From Desulfobacter hydrogenophilus (lineage in GTDB: Bacteria > Desulfobacterota > Desulfobacteria > Desulfobacterales > Desulfobacteraceae), in assembly GCF_004319545.1 (NCBI RefSeq), contig NZ_CP036313.1:3226501-3290500 (forward strand): a stretch of 64,000 nucleotides of DNA, in the 5' to 3' direction. Position 1 is the stretch's first letter. Every line of letters starts with the position of its first letter. Below the pieces are notes generated by a model. The model did no database searches. It was not told the DNA's origin and saw only the letters and a list, made by a program, of their open reading frames with translations. The translations under genes were made by a program, and so were the position numbers. Positions 43,865 through 53,628 of this stretch are shown in pieces.

Positions 43865-46518
43865 ACCTCAACCTTGCGTTTGAGTTCATTTAAAAAGTTC
43901 AGGGCGTCAAGGGGGGTCATTTGGGCGATATCCACTTTTTGCAACATTTGGCGCAGATCATCGTCCGAGGGACCGAACAGGCTCATCTGGCCACTGGTGT
44001 TTCGTTTTTTTGATCCTTTTTTCTTTTTAGCGGGCTGTACCGAAGGCGCCGGTGTCATGGGGTGGTGTTCCGCAGATGCCAGAACCGATTTGGCAAGGTC
44101 AATGATATCATCTGGAACCCCTGCCAGGCGTGCCACCTGGATGCCGTAGCTGCGGTTGGTGCCTCCTTTGACAAGGCTGCGGAGAAACACAATATTGTCG
44201 TTGAACTCCTTGACCTCAATATTATAATTTTTGATTCTGGGTTTGATTTCTTCAAGCTGGAGCAGTTCATGGTAATGGGTGGCAAAAAGGGTTTTTACCC
44301 CTTTACCATTCAGGTCATGCAGGTACTCGGCTACGGCCCAGGCAATGCTCATGCCGTCATAGGTGGATGTGCCCCTACCGATTTCATCCAGGATCACCAG
44401 GCTTTTTTCCGTGGCATTATTGACAATATTGGCGGTCTCCTCCATCTCAACCATGAAGGTGCTCTGCCCGGAGGAGAGATTGTCCAATGCCCCCACCCGG
44501 GTGAATATCCGGTCGGTGACGCAGATGGAGGCGCTGACCGCCGGCACAAAAGAACCCATCTGGGCCATGAGAACGGTTAAAGCCACCTGGCGCAACACCG
44601 TGGATTTGCCGGCCATGTTGGGACCGGTAATCAGGATTTGCTGGCACTGGGTATCGTCCAGAACAATGGAGTTAGGCACATACCGCTCACCCTGGATCAG
44701 TTTCTCCACCACCGGGTGCCTGCCGTCCTGGATATCAATACGCCGGTCATCATTGATGTCAGGCTTTGCATAGGCATTTTCAACGGCCGCTTTGGCAAGT
44801 CCCTGGACCACGTCAAGTGCGGCAATAAACTGTGCCATGATCAGGATATCCTTTGTCCGTTTGGCCACCTTTTCCCTGACCGTACAGAAAATTTCATATT
44901 CCAGCGCAGTTCGACGTTCCTGGGCATTGAATATGGTGTCTTCCACCGCTTTCATGTCCTGGGTGATGAACCGCTCGGCATTGACAAGGGTCTGTTTACG
45001 GATATAATGATCCGGTACCTGGGCAGACTGGGCTTTTGATACCTCGATGAAATAACCGAACACCTTATTATATTTTATTTTAAGCGAGGAAAGCCCTGTG
45101 TTTTCCTTTTCCTTTTTTTCCGTTTTTGCAATCCAGGATTTCCCGTCCCTGGTGATGGACAACAGTTCGTCTAGTTCCGGGCTGTATCCGTCGTTGATCA
45201 GGTTGCCTTCGTTGAGCACGTGCACGGCATCTTCCCGGATGGCTTTGCCGATTAATTGGGCCAGTTTTTCCAAGTCCCGGACCAGGTCCGGCGTCCCATC
45301 CATGCCGGTACCGTTGAGAATTGGGCTTTTAAATGTTTTGATCTGCCTGAACAAATCCGGCAGAACAGAAAGGGAATTTTTAAGGGAAAGCATGTCCCGG
45401 GCATTGCCCTGGCCCATGGATATACGAGAGCCTAACCGCTCAAGATCATATACGGATTTAAGAAGATCGCCAAGTGTCTGGTGGATGCCAGGTGCGCCAA
45501 TCAATTCTTCTATGGCATGAAGGCGCTGCCGTATCAGGTCTTTGTCTACCAGAGGGTATCTGATCCACTGCTTGATCAGCCTGCCGCCCATGGCCGTCAC
45601 GGTTTTGTCCAGAATGTGTATTAAGGAGCCTTTGGGGCTCTGGGTCTGGATATTTGTCAGCAGTTCAAGGTTTTTGCAGGACCTGTCGTCAATGACCATA
45701 AAGTCATTGAGGTTATATGGGGTGATTTTGTAAATATGGCTGGTGTCCGACAACTGGGTGTCCCGGACGTAGGAGATGGCCGCACCTGCTGCAGAAATAC
45801 AGGCCGGCATACGTTCAATCCCGAATCCTTCAAGGCTGCGGGTGGCAAATTGCTCTGTCAGAAGCTGCCGGGCATTGTCGGGCCGGAACGTATAATTGTC
45901 CAGATAGGTGATTCCAACGTGGGACAATGCTTTTCTAATGGTAGCCATGGCCGGATCAGACTTGAAGCTGTCCGGCAGCAACACCTCTTTGGGGGAAAGT
46001 TTTAAGGCCTCGTCTAAAAGAGTGTATGGGATAACACCCGAGGTGCGTTTTACCTGGCAGGTAGTAAAGCTGCCCGTGGAGATGTCTATGCAGGCAAGAC
46101 CGGAATAATCAGACGTTTTGGAGATTGCCACCAGAAAGTTGTTTGTTCCCCGGTCTAGTAGGGAATCGTTGAGGATCATGCCCGGGGTGATGACCCGGAC
46201 AATCTCCCGTTTGACAAGACCCTTGGCCTGGGAAGGGGCCTCCACCTGCTCACACACCGCAACCTTGCAGCCTTTTTCAATGAGCTTGGCAATATAAAGA
46301 TCGGCTGCCTTGTAAGGCAAACCGCACATGGGGATGGGGTCCGGGTCGTTTTTATTCCGGGAGGTCAGCGCGATTTCAAGGATGCTGGCCGCCTTGACGG
46401 CATCCTCAAGAAACATCTCATAAAAGTCCCCCATCCGGTAAAAAAGTATGGCGTCCTGACAGGTTTCTTTGATGGCTAAATATTGGGCCATCATGGGTGT
46501 TTGTTTCTTTTCGACCAT
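43861..46518 (-). CDS. mutS: DNA mismatch repair protein MutS
   Basis: Mismatch-recognition ATPase of 885 residues. The mismatch-contact Phe-x-Glu lies in YRMGDFYEMFLEDA near the N-terminus. The ATPase has Walker A ILITGPNMAGKSTVLRQ, Walker B VILDEIGRGTSTYDG and the signature SSGQSTFMVEMEE. The C-terminal tail (KKKKGSKKRNTSGQMS) leads to a short dimerisation helix. Length is normal. It lies between lapA and amiC on the same strand, 23 bases after lapA. Confidence 0.97.
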   Translation of the reverse strand: MVEKKQTPMMAQYLAIKETCQDAILFYRMGDFYEMFLEDAVKAASILEIALTSRNKNDPDPIPMCGLPYKAADLYIAKLIEKGCKVAVCEQVEAPSQAKGLVKREIVRVITPGMILNDSLLDRGTNNFLVAISKTSDYSGLACIDISTGSFTTCQVKRTSGVIPYTLLDEALKLSPKEVLLPDSFKSDPAMATIRKALSHVGITYLDNYTFRPDNARQLLTEQFATRSLEGFGIERMPACISAAGAAISYVRDTQLSDTSHIYKITPYNLNDFMVIDDRSCKNLELLTNIQTQSPKGSLIHILDKTVTAMGGRLIKQWIRYPLVDKDLIRQRLHAIEELIGAPGIHQTLGDLLKSVYDLERLGSRISMGQGNARDMLSLKNSLSVLPDLFRQIKTFKSPILNGTGMDGTPDLVRDLEKLAQLIGKAIREDAVHVLNEGNLINDGYSPELDELLSITRDGKSWIAKTEKKEKENTGLSSLKIKYNKVFGYFIEVSKAQSAQVPDHYIRKQTLVNAERFITQDMKAVEDTIFNAQERRTALEYEIFCTVREKVAKRTKDILIMAQFIAALDVVQGLAKAAVENAYAKPDINDDRRIDIQDGRHPVVEKLIQGERYVPNSIVLDDTQCQQILITGPNMAGKSTVLRQVALTVLMAQMGSFVPAVSASICVTDRIFTRVGALDNLSSGQSTFMVEMEETANIVNNATEKSLVILDEIGRGTSTYDGMSIAWAVAEYLHDLNGKGVKTLFATHYHELLQLEEIKPRIKNYNIEVKEFNDNIVFLRSLVKGGTNRSYGIQVARLAGVPDDIIDLAKSVLASAEHHPMTPAPSVQPAKKKKGSKKRNTSGQMSLFGPSDDDLRQMLQKVDIAQMTPLDALNFLNELKRKVEV

Positions 46519-46541
46519 GGATGTTCAAAAGGGGGTTAACT

Positions 46542-46946
46542 TCAGGCCTTTTTCTTTTCCTCGGTTGCAGCCTGCTCTTTATCTTTGCGGGCTTCTTCTT
46601 CCAGGTGTTTTTTGATGTAAGGATCGTGAATAAATATATCAAGGCGTGTCTGAAGAGAATTAATTTCTCCTTTCATGCTTTCAATCCGTTCGTCCCTTGT
46701 TCTAACCTGGCGGCGCAGTCGAAAGGCCGTGATAAGTCCGCGAATTCCTGTGATCAAAAGGCCAAGGACCAGACATAGCATCCAATAAGCCCAGTTTGGA
46801 AGTTCCATGACCGTGTAGTGCAGGGATGATATTTTAAAGTCAATGTGGAGCGCCGTACTTGCCAGAAAGTATTCTTGATTCTGAATGCCGAAAAGAGCCA
46901 AAAGCACCAGGAAAATTATAAATAATATAATTTTAAAAATTTTCAT
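46542..46946 (-). CDS. LapA-domain membrane protein
   Basis: Protein of 134 residues with two membrane helices (about 5-25 and 50-72) and a long charged coiled coil (80-134) rich in Lys and Glu. It resembles the lipopolysaccharide assembly protein A (DUF1049) family, with FGIQNQEYFLAS typical of the linker. Probably an inner-membrane protein with cytoplasmic C-terminus. Function is inferred from the family. Confidence 0.75.
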   Translation of the reverse strand: MKIFKIILFIIFLVLLALFGIQNQEYFLASTALHIDFKISSLHYTVMELPNWAYWMLCLVLGLLITGIRGLITAFRLRRQVRTRDERIESMKGEINSLQTRLDIFIHDPYIKKHLEEEARKDKEQAATEEKKKA

Positions 46947-46969
46947 CCGTTCCCTCCGTTATAGATTTT

Positions 46970-47003
46970 GAGTGTATCCCTATAATGAGTGTATCCCTAT
47001 AAA
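46970..47003. repeat. 17-bp tandem duplication
   Basis: The unit TGAGTGTATCCCTATAA occurs twice head to tail in the leader upstream of lapA. Both copies are exact. Confidence 0.85.
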
Positions 47004-47125
47004 TCGATGGTGACTATAGATCAAAATTAATTATTTATCAATTTTTCTTTTGGTTTGCAACGGCTTGAACAGTGAATGTTCGGCATTTTACAGATAAAAT
47101 TTTCAACCAGGCTTTTTTCCATAGT

Positions 47126-47785
47126 CTAACTTTGTGGCGTATCCGGATACAAGAGATTAACCTTGGGGGCTTCATTTTTTTCAAGGTCAATGATGGCCCC
47201 TGATCCTGGTCCTGCTATGGCGCAGTTAACGACGATACTTTTATGCAGGGTTTTAAGCCCAAAATCTTCGTGGATATGGCCGCAAAGCACAAGACTCGGG
47301 GATGCGGCCTTGATAAACCGGGCCAGATTCCGGCTACCGGCATGAACTTTTTTGCCCACACGGTCACATCCCCCTTTTGGCGGTGTATGGACCACCAGCA
47401 CCGTGTCCGGTTCCATGGGGCAGGGAAGGGCGGCAAGCCGGTCTTTTTCATTCAGGCAGATTCTGTTGGTAAAGGGCAAAGGCAGGGTGCCTGACGTTCC
47501 CACAAAAGAAAAGCCTTTGACCTGAAGGGGCGTTTGCGTTAGCAGTGTGATGTTGACGGCTTTTTTTATCCGGGACTCAATGCGTTTTAAATCCGTATTT
47601 CCCCGGACCGCCAGAATGGGGACCGGCAGGCTGTCAAGCTGAGAAAGGACGGTGGACCAGTTGAAGAAATGGGTCATGTCCCCGGGGACGATCATCAACT
47701 CCGGCTGGTACTGGTCTAAAATCCTGTAAATGGATTCCATATGTTCGGGTTTGCCGTGAATGTCTGCAACTGCGTATATGCGCAT
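47126..47785 (-). CDS. Metallophosphoesterase
   Basis: Calcineurin-like phosphoesterase of 219 residues with all metal-binding blocks: YAVADIHGKPEH, IVPGDMTHFF, VRGNTDLKR, VVHTPPKGG and LVLCGHIHEDFG. The substrate is unknown; similar proteins act on nucleotides or other phosphoesters. It lies between the decayed hutI and lapA on the same strand. Confidence 0.9.
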   Translation of the reverse strand: MRIYAVADIHGKPEHMESIYRILDQYQPELMIVPGDMTHFFNWSTVLSQLDSLPVPILAVRGNTDLKRIESRIKKAVNITLLTQTPLQVKGFSFVGTSGTLPLPFTNRICLNEKDRLAALPCPMEPDTVLVVHTPPKGGCDRVGKKVHAGSRNLARFIKAASPSLVLCGHIHEDFGLKTLHKSIVVNCAIAGPGSGAIIDLEKNEAPKVNLLYPDTPQS

Positions 47786-47829
47786 CGTCTCTCCAAATTA
47801 AAGGGGGCTGTAAGTAACCATAATCCTTT

Positions 47830-48727
47830 TTAGATATTATATGCGATTTTGCCTGCAATCACAACCTTGTTTATAAGACAGAGGCCTACCTGGTAGTTCA
47901 GGTCGGCCGGTGCATCAATATTCCACAGCACAAAGTCGGCGTTTATAAGACAGAGGCCTACCTGGTAGTTCAGGTCGGCCGGTGCATCAATATTCCACAG
48001 CACAAAGTCGGCATCTTTTCCTGTTTCCAGGCGTCCTTTGCGTTTGCCAAGTCCCAGGGCTTTTGCCCCGTTGATGGTGGCGCCGGCAAGGGCCTGTTCG
48101 CAGGTCAGTCCGAACAGCACACAGCTCATGTTCATAACCGTGGCCATGTCATACACCGGGCTTGTGCCCGGAGTCAGGTCCGTGGTCAGGGCCATGGGTA
48201 CCCCAAGGCGGATAAGATCTTTCACAGGGGGGGGGACGGGTTTGTTTGAGCATGTAAAAGGCACCCGGCAGAAGCACGGCAATTACACCTGCATGGGCCA
48301 TGGCCTTTGCGTCGTTAAGGAAAGGTATTCCAGATGGTCACAGGACAGGGCATTGAACTGTGCGGCAAGGGTTGAGCCGCCTGAATCCGAGAGTTGTTCG
48401 GCATGGCGCTTGACCGGCAGGTCTAAGTCTGTAGCTGCGGTAAACAGCCGTTTTGTCTGTTCTATGGAAAAGCCGATTGATTCGCAGAATACATCCACTG
48501 TACAGGCAATGCCCTGGCTTTTGATTCTGGGCAGCATGGTGTTGATGACCAGATCCACATAATCATCAGTCCGGCCTTTGTATTCCGGGGGCAGGGCATG
48601 GGCCCCGAGAAAATTCCGTTGGTCACCCGATGGCCCCGTCTTTGATGATGTTGTAGCGGCCCTGGGCCATGGTGGCAATATCTGCGTGAATAGACAGGAT
48701 GTCCCAGGGTGACTGTGCATGGGTCAT
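47830..48727 (-). pseudogene. hutI: Imidazolonepropionase (hutI) pseudogene
   Basis: Remnant of the histidine-degradation amidohydrolase. The true N-terminus (ATG 48727 with GGGGAGA before it; [20 protein letters not shown]) stops at about 48620. It is joined to the middle of the gene, beginning [20 protein letters not shown], so roughly 130-150 residues are missing. One frameshift lies near 48320 (after HLEYLS) and another in a G9 run at 48227-48235, before the C-terminal part (PMALTTDLTPGTSPVYDM, NGAKALGLGKRKGRLE). Finally, 24 residues of the C-terminus are duplicated. A normal protein cannot be made, though hutH next door is intact. Confidence 0.9.
47869..48012. repeat. 72-bp perfect tandem duplication in the hutI remnant
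   Basis: Two exact copies, 47869-47940 and 47941-48012, each coding in frame for 24 residues that include ADFVLWNIDAPADLNYQVG. The lack of any mismatch shows a recent event. Confidence 0.95.
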
Positions 48728-48850
48728 GGGTGTGTCTCCCCTATGAATGTTGACATTTTGGATGTAATTTTATACTGCTTGTTTATACAAGTAGATGCAT
48801 TCAGTCAACAAGCCTGTCAAGCAATCATCGAGATTGCTCAGGATCACTTT

Positions 48851-48926
48851 ACGAACGGGTCTTAAATATTTTGTCCACTTTGCTATATCCGGGAGCGTGG
48901 GCGTCCCGCCCGCATGTCCGCTAAGG
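48851..48926 (+). repeat. Dispersed palindromic repeat, family B, copy 1
   Basis: Contains ACGGGTCTTAAATA, a variable stretch, CCGGGAGCG and TGGGCGTCCCGCCCGCATG, then TCCGCTAAGG. Core arms GGGCG/CGCCC pair closely. The final AAGG is the likely ribosome-binding site of hutH, 8 bases before its ATG. Confidence 0.8.
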
Positions 48927-48934
48927 AATAAAAC

Positions 48935-50470
48935 ATGATGAATGATCCTGTTCAGCTCAATGGGCAGAATTTCACCCTTGGTCAACTGATAGACATCGCC
49001 CGTGAAGGCAGAACCGCTGCCGTTTCCGTAAATTCTGAAACCCGGATTAAAAAGGCCCGGGCCCTGGTGGAAGATTGGGTTAAAAAGGGCACGTGCATCT
49101 ATGGTGTGACCACGGGATTCGGGGCATTGTCCGATGTTCCCATCTCCTTTGAGGATACAAAAACATTGCAGCGCAATATTCTTGTATCCCATGCCGCAGG
49201 TGTGGGTAACTGCATGGATGATGATGTGGTCAGGGCCATGATGGCATTGCGGATCAATGACTTTTGCCGGGGCAATTCCGGACTGCGCCTTGAAACGATC
49301 AAAATCCTTGCCCATGTCCTCAATGCCGGTATCATTCCTGTGGTTCCTGAAAAAGGGTCGGTGGGGGCCAGCGGAGACCTTGTGCCCATGGCCCACCTGT
49401 CCCTGGTGCTCATCGGCGAAGGCGAAGCCTTTGTGGATGGGGTGCGCATGCCCGGCGCCCGGGCCCTGGCTGCAAAAAATATTGAACCTCTGGAACTTGG
49501 TGCAGGGGAAGGACTTGCCCTGATCAACGGGACCCAGTTCATGCTTGCTTTGGGCTGCCTTGCCCTTTATGATGCGTTAAATCTTTGCAAACATGCTGAT
49601 ATTGCCGCTTCCATGAGTCTTGAAACCCTGATGGGCACGCGCACCGCCTTTGATCCCCGAATTCATAATGCCCGGCCCCATTTAGGGCAGATGAAGGTGG
49701 CCTCTGATATGATGAAAATCACCCAGAATTCTGAAATCATATCCTCCCACCGGGACTGCTCAAGGGTCCAGGATGCCTATACCTTGCGTTGTTCCCCCCA
49801 GGTCCATGGCGCATCCTGGGATGCGTTTGGTTATGTGGACCGGGTGATCCGGGTGGAGATGAACGCCTCCACGGAAAATCCTTTGATTTTTCCAGAATCC
49901 GGAGAATTTCTTTCCGGTGGCAACTTCCACGGTCAGCCCCTGGCCCTGGCCTGTGATTTTTTAGGCATTGCCATTGCAGAGCTTGCCAATATCTCCGAGC
50001 GCCGGATTGAGCGCCTGGTCAATCCCCAGCTCTCAGGTCTTCCCGCCTTTCTGGTCAAGGACACAGGGCTAAATTCTGGGTTCATGATTGCCCAGTATGT
50101 CGCGGCTTCCCTGGTCTCTGAAAACAAGGTCCTTGCACATCCGGCTAGCGTGGACTCCATCCCCACCTCGGCCAACAAGGAGGATCATGTCTCCATGGGT
50201 GCCATTGCCGCCCGCAAATGTCGGGACATCGTGGAAAACACCGAACAGGTGATTGCCATTGAGCTTTTATGCGGTGCCCAGGCCATTGATATGTTCACGA
50301 ACCTTAAGGCCGGTAAGGGTACCATGGCCGCCTATGAGACCATCCGCAGCAAGGTGCCCTGCATGACAAAGGACCGGTTCCTGGCAGCAGATATTGCCGT
50401 AGTTCGAAAACTTTTGCACAGCGGCCGGATTGTTCGGGCTGTGGAGGATGCCGTAGGTAAACTCTACTAG
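48935..50470 (+). CDS. hutH: Histidine ammonia-lyase
   Basis: Converts histidine to urocanate and ammonia, first step of histidine breakdown. It has 511 residues, normal length. The MIO cofactor precursor triad Ala-Ser-Gly is in KGSVGASGDLVPMAHLS, and other family blocks are YGVTTGFGALSD, ALINGTQFMLA, QDAYTLRCSPQVHGA and FHGQPLALACDFLG. Divergent from the hutI remnant; hutU is not in the window. Its AAGGA ribosome-binding site is part of, or right beside, a family B repeat. Confidence 0.97.
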   Translation: MMNDPVQLNGQNFTLGQLIDIAREGRTAAVSVNSETRIKKARALVEDWVKKGTCIYGVTTGFGALSDVPISFEDTKTLQRNILVSHAAGVGNCMDDDVVRAMMALRINDFCRGNSGLRLETIKILAHVLNAGIIPVVPEKGSVGASGDLVPMAHLSLVLIGEGEAFVDGVRMPGARALAAKNIEPLELGAGEGLALINGTQFMLALGCLALYDALNLCKHADIAASMSLETLMGTRTAFDPRIHNARPHLGQMKVASDMMKITQNSEIISSHRDCSRVQDAYTLRCSPQVHGASWDAFGYVDRVIRVEMNASTENPLIFPESGEFLSGGNFHGQPLALACDFLGIAIAELANISERRIERLVNPQLSGLPAFLVKDTGLNSGFMIAQYVAASLVSENKVLAHPASVDSIPTSANKEDHVSMGAIAARKCRDIVENTEQVIAIELLCGAQAIDMFTNLKAGKGTMAAYETIRSKVPCMTKDRFLAADIAVVRKLLHSGRIVRAVEDAVGKLY

Positions 50471-50838
50471 GTGTTTGAGTCTTCACTTCTCAGATATTAT
50501 GATGACCTAACAACTCGAATTTAAATAATATTAATATTTATAGCCATGTAGTGTATAGGGCAGGATCTTGCTTTTTAGAGGGTTGATGGCCCAGACCATT
50601 AATAACAGTCAGGGGTTTTAAATTCGGCATTGATGATATTTTGTTTACGACATAGTCCTCAGTGAAAAATTTTAAATGCCCTTCACAATGCTTATGTTAT
50701 TGAATGCTGATTCTAAATCGGCTCGAGCGACTGATGATAGACAAAAAGCTCGCCTTACATAACCTTAAATTCGATCTATAAATTGCTGGACCTAAATTTC
50801 AATCATTAGGAAAGAATACGCTTCTTGTAAAAAGAAGA
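50471..50838. other. Gene-free region
   Basis: 368 AT-rich bases between hutH and the MASE3-like gene. No gene, RNA or clear hairpin was recognised. Confidence 0.5.
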
Positions 50839-51687
50839 ATGGGGACGTATATAAAACTCATATTAACCGAAATCTTATTAACAAGAGGCCTTAACCGGAT
50901 GTTTTCAATTACACCTGCAAAAATACTTCTGATTACAGCCCTGGCTTTAGGTGGTGCGCTGTTAGGATTATTTGATAGGCTATATGCTTGCCAGTGGCAC
51001 CATCTTCAGTTACATTCGACAATAGAAACTCTTGGCGGTATGACTTCCTGCCTAATTTCCATAATACTGTTCATCCAATCCAAAGAAAAGTTAGATGCTA
51101 TTTTAGTTATGCTGGCGACAGGATTTGCGAGCATGGGGATACTTGATACAGCCCACGCCATAAGCCGGCTTGGAGATTCTTTTATTTTTCTTCACAGCGT
51201 AGCCAGTCTATCAGGCAGTTTTTTCTTTGCTTCGGTCTGGTTCTGCAAAAGACGACGATTTGGAAGCCTTAACGAACTACGTTTTATATACTTTGGATTT
51301 ATTACCTTATCGGTTTCAATCGGATTGAGGGCTCTGCTGTTTCCGGGCGATGTGCCTCGAATTATGCCCTTGTTTGACGGCAAATTTACCATGGCAGCAG
51401 TGCTGATCAACCTAACAGCAAGCCTTCTGTTTATCGCCTCAGTATTTAAGTTTTATCAGGAGTACCGGCAAAGAGGCAACAAGCTGGATTTGCTTTTTGC
51501 TTGTTTGGCTTATCTATTTGGAATTTCCGCTATGATTTTCCCATTTTCAAGCCCATGGAATGGTATGTGGTGGATCTGGCACCTGGTACGACTATCCGCT
51601 TTTTTAACCACTCTTGTCTTTATTGCCCGGCAGTATGGAAAATATCTGGGAGTAAATGAGAGTGAAAACAAAAAGAATTATGAATAA
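50839..51687 (+). CDS. Stand-alone MASE3-like membrane sensor protein
   Basis: Integral membrane protein of 282 residues with seven or eight hydrophobic helices and no output domain. Residues in LHSTIETLGGM and FASMGILDTAHAISR align with FHTLAEMFAV and GILDLTHTM in the MASE3 part of the kinase at 14900; the spacing of helices also agrees. MASE3 domains normally sit at the N-terminus of kinases or cyclases, so a free one is unusual. The stop overlaps the start of the permease gene (TAATG), so the pair is translationally coupled. Start 50839 or 50896 are both possible. Confidence 0.72.
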   Translation: MGTYIKLILTEILLTRGLNRMFSITPAKILLITALALGGALLGLFDRLYACQWHHLQLHSTIETLGGMTSCLISIILFIQSKEKLDAILVMLATGFASMGILDTAHAISRLGDSFIFLHSVASLSGSFFFASVWFCKRRRFGSLNELRFIYFGFITLSVSIGLRALLFPGDVPRIMPLFDGKFTMAAVLINLTASLLFIASVFKFYQEYRQRGNKLDLLFACLAYLFGISAMIFPFSSPWNGMWWIWHLVRLSAFLTTLVFIARQYGKYLGVNESENKKNYE

Positions 51688-52589
51688 TGGAAATTTTGTT
51701 CTGGCTTCGTAAAATCCCAAGATATTTTGTCTTTTGGGTGCTGATTGATATAATTTATATTTTTTTTATATCTTCATTCCTGGGAACAGGTATTCCATTA
51801 AGCCTTTCCCAATTTATAGGTGTCCATTTGTTGGCCATCGCCGTGGGAACCATGGTCATGTTTGCGGGGCTGGGAGGGGGGGTGCTCTGGATACCAGTCT
51901 TAACTTTTTTAGATATCAGACCCTCCGAAGCGGTTGCCATTTCTATATTCACCCAAATTGCCGGAAAAGGTACTGGCTCATTGACTTACCTTTTCTACGG
52001 AATGGTGGATATGGAAAAGGCTGCAAGCTTTATTCCTATGGCCTTACTGGGCGTGACCCTGGGGTTTTTAGCGGGTTTTTGTATACCTACGGCCTATGAA
52101 CGATTCTTGCTCTACATCTTTTTACTTATTGCTGGCTACCTGTTGATGAGAACCATTCAATCCCTTAACACTCAGAATTCGGATGCCGCCGAAAAAATCC
52201 CCCGTGACACTATGCCCCCTTTAAGAAGAAGCTACCCTGTTGTTGTCTTCTCCTCATTTTTTACAGGCTTTTTAAGTATTGGTAATACGGATTGGCTCAT
52301 CCCCCATATGACGCTCAAACTTAATATGGAGACATCTCGGGCTGTGGCCACCAGTTTATTTATCATGTTTGTAACTATTTTATTTTACCTAATCTTGGTC
52401 TGCATTAGTGTCTGGGTTGGAAACGCATCCTGGCCCCATGGGACATCTTTGTTGTTTGCAACTTGCAGTGGTGTTATTATGGGAGGTCAAATCGGTACCC
52501 GTTTAATCCGTATCCCATGGTTAAAAAAGCATCAAAAACATACCTTTATTATTTTGCTGGCTATGTCTATCATTCACTTGATTTGGTAG
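51687..52589 (+). CDS. TauE/SafE family sulfite exporter-type permease
   Basis: Membrane protein of 300 residues with about eight helices. Family half-repeats are visible: GLGGGVLWIPVLTFLDIRPSEAVA (first G-rich signature) and TGFLSIGNTDWLIPHMTLKL (second). TauE/SafE proteins move small organic or inorganic sulfur anions such as sulfite or sulfoacetate, or other anions; the substrate is not shown here. It is coupled by a one-base overlap to the MASE3-like gene, suggesting sensor-transporter partnership (inference). Confidence 0.85.
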   Translation: MEILFWLRKIPRYFVFWVLIDIIYIFFISSFLGTGIPLSLSQFIGVHLLAIAVGTMVMFAGLGGGVLWIPVLTFLDIRPSEAVAISIFTQIAGKGTGSLTYLFYGMVDMEKAASFIPMALLGVTLGFLAGFCIPTAYERFLLYIFLLIAGYLLMRTIQSLNTQNSDAAEKIPRDTMPPLRRSYPVVVFSSFFTGFLSIGNTDWLIPHMTLKLNMETSRAVATSLFIMFVTILFYLILVCISVWVGNASWPHGTSLLFATCSGVIMGGQIGTRLIRIPWLKKHQKHTFIILLAMSIIHLIW

Positions 52590-52834
52590 AAAAACAGCCT
52601 GGAAAATCCGGATAAACATAATGGTATTAAACTGGGCTATTTGAAATTCTGATGCCATCACCAATAATAGATCAAAGTAACGTCCTATAAAATATGCTTC
52701 GTGGATTCAAATTCCCAGTTGCGACCCAGGCGATAATCAGGATATTCTCCAATTGACTGAAGGTTAAAAAGAAAGCCTCTTAAAAATTGATTCTATATCG
52801 AAACACTAAAATTAAACAGAATTTAGGGGATGTT

Positions 52835-53248
52835 ATGAAGTATAAAGGATCTTGCCTTTGTGGTGAAATTGCTTTTGAAATAATCGGAGAATTTGAAAGC
52901 TTTTTTCTTTGCCATTGCGAACGTTGTAGAAAAGATACTGGCTCAGCACATGCTGCTAATTTATTTTCTTCTTCAGCTAAGTTAATATGGCTATCGGGCA
53001 AAGATAAAGCTAAAACGTTTGATTTCAAATCAGAGGGGCATATAAAAAGCTTTTGCTCGAATTGTGGATCAGCTCTTCCCAATATACAGATGGATGGAGA
53101 TCTGTTGGTTGTTCCAGCCGGAAGTCTTGACAGTGATGTGCAAATGGAACCTCAAGGCCATATTTATTGGAGGGACAAAGCAAATTGGGACAATAATTTG
53201 GAAAAGGTTGCCAAATTCGACCAACTGCCAAATCAAAATAACATGTAA
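52835..53248 (+). CDS. GFA (glutathione-dependent formaldehyde-activating)-like protein
   Basis: Zinc-binding protein of 137 residues of the GFA/CENP-V family. Ligand cysteines are in YKGSCLCGEIAFEI, CHCERCRKDTGS and FCSNCGSALP. AGGGGATGTT precedes ATG at 52835. Despite the family name, most members have no proven role in formaldehyde chemistry. Confidence 0.9.
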   Translation: MKYKGSCLCGEIAFEIIGEFESFFLCHCERCRKDTGSAHAANLFSSSAKLIWLSGKDKAKTFDFKSEGHIKSFCSNCGSALPNIQMDGDLLVVPAGSLDSDVQMEPQGHIYWRDKANWDNNLEKVAKFDQLPNQNNM

Positions 53249-53628
53249 TATCCATGACAAAAGCAAGTAATACCAAGGTCCACAATAATGGTATTTAAGG
53301 ACTCCCAAACCAATTTTGAAAGGGCGTTGGCTACTTTTGTTATTGATGACCTGGATCGAAAATCTGGAAGACCAAATCAAGGGTGAAGACTACCCTTCGG
53401 CCAGGCCGTTGACCCCAGTCTGCAGAACCGCCACCGGAACTTCGTTGCCATACCACTATCCCCTTCGCCTCCATCCGGCTGGGCCTAAGTACTTGTCAAA
53501 TGCTTTAAAATTCATTACAAAGTGACTCACTTTTAAGATCACGTGCCGTTCCCGACACACACAAAAAAAAACGCTCCAGATCACCCCCCGAGGGGGGGGC
53601 TATCGACTTTTTAAGAAATTGAGGTGAC
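53249..53628. other. Gene-free region with an unexplained GC-rich patch
   Basis: 380 bases. A patch at about 53380-53500 is clearly more GC-rich than its flanks and contains small hairpins (AAGGGT/ACCCTT and GGCC/GGCC). At 53584-53599, CCCCCC and GGGGGGGG flank GA. No gene family was recognised. Confidence 0.4.

Noticed and set aside
46970..47003. CRISPR-like repeat
   Set aside because: Only two adjacent 17-base units with no spacer.
48770..49396. Minus-strand frame of 208 codons opposite hutH
   Set aside because: It is the shadow of hutH; its one protein-like stretch (GHAGGTPTLP) is the translated family B repeat, as in the spurious frame at 57963.
53316..53525. 69-codon frame in the GC-rich patch
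   Set aside because: No family or start signal; composition follows the local GC bias.
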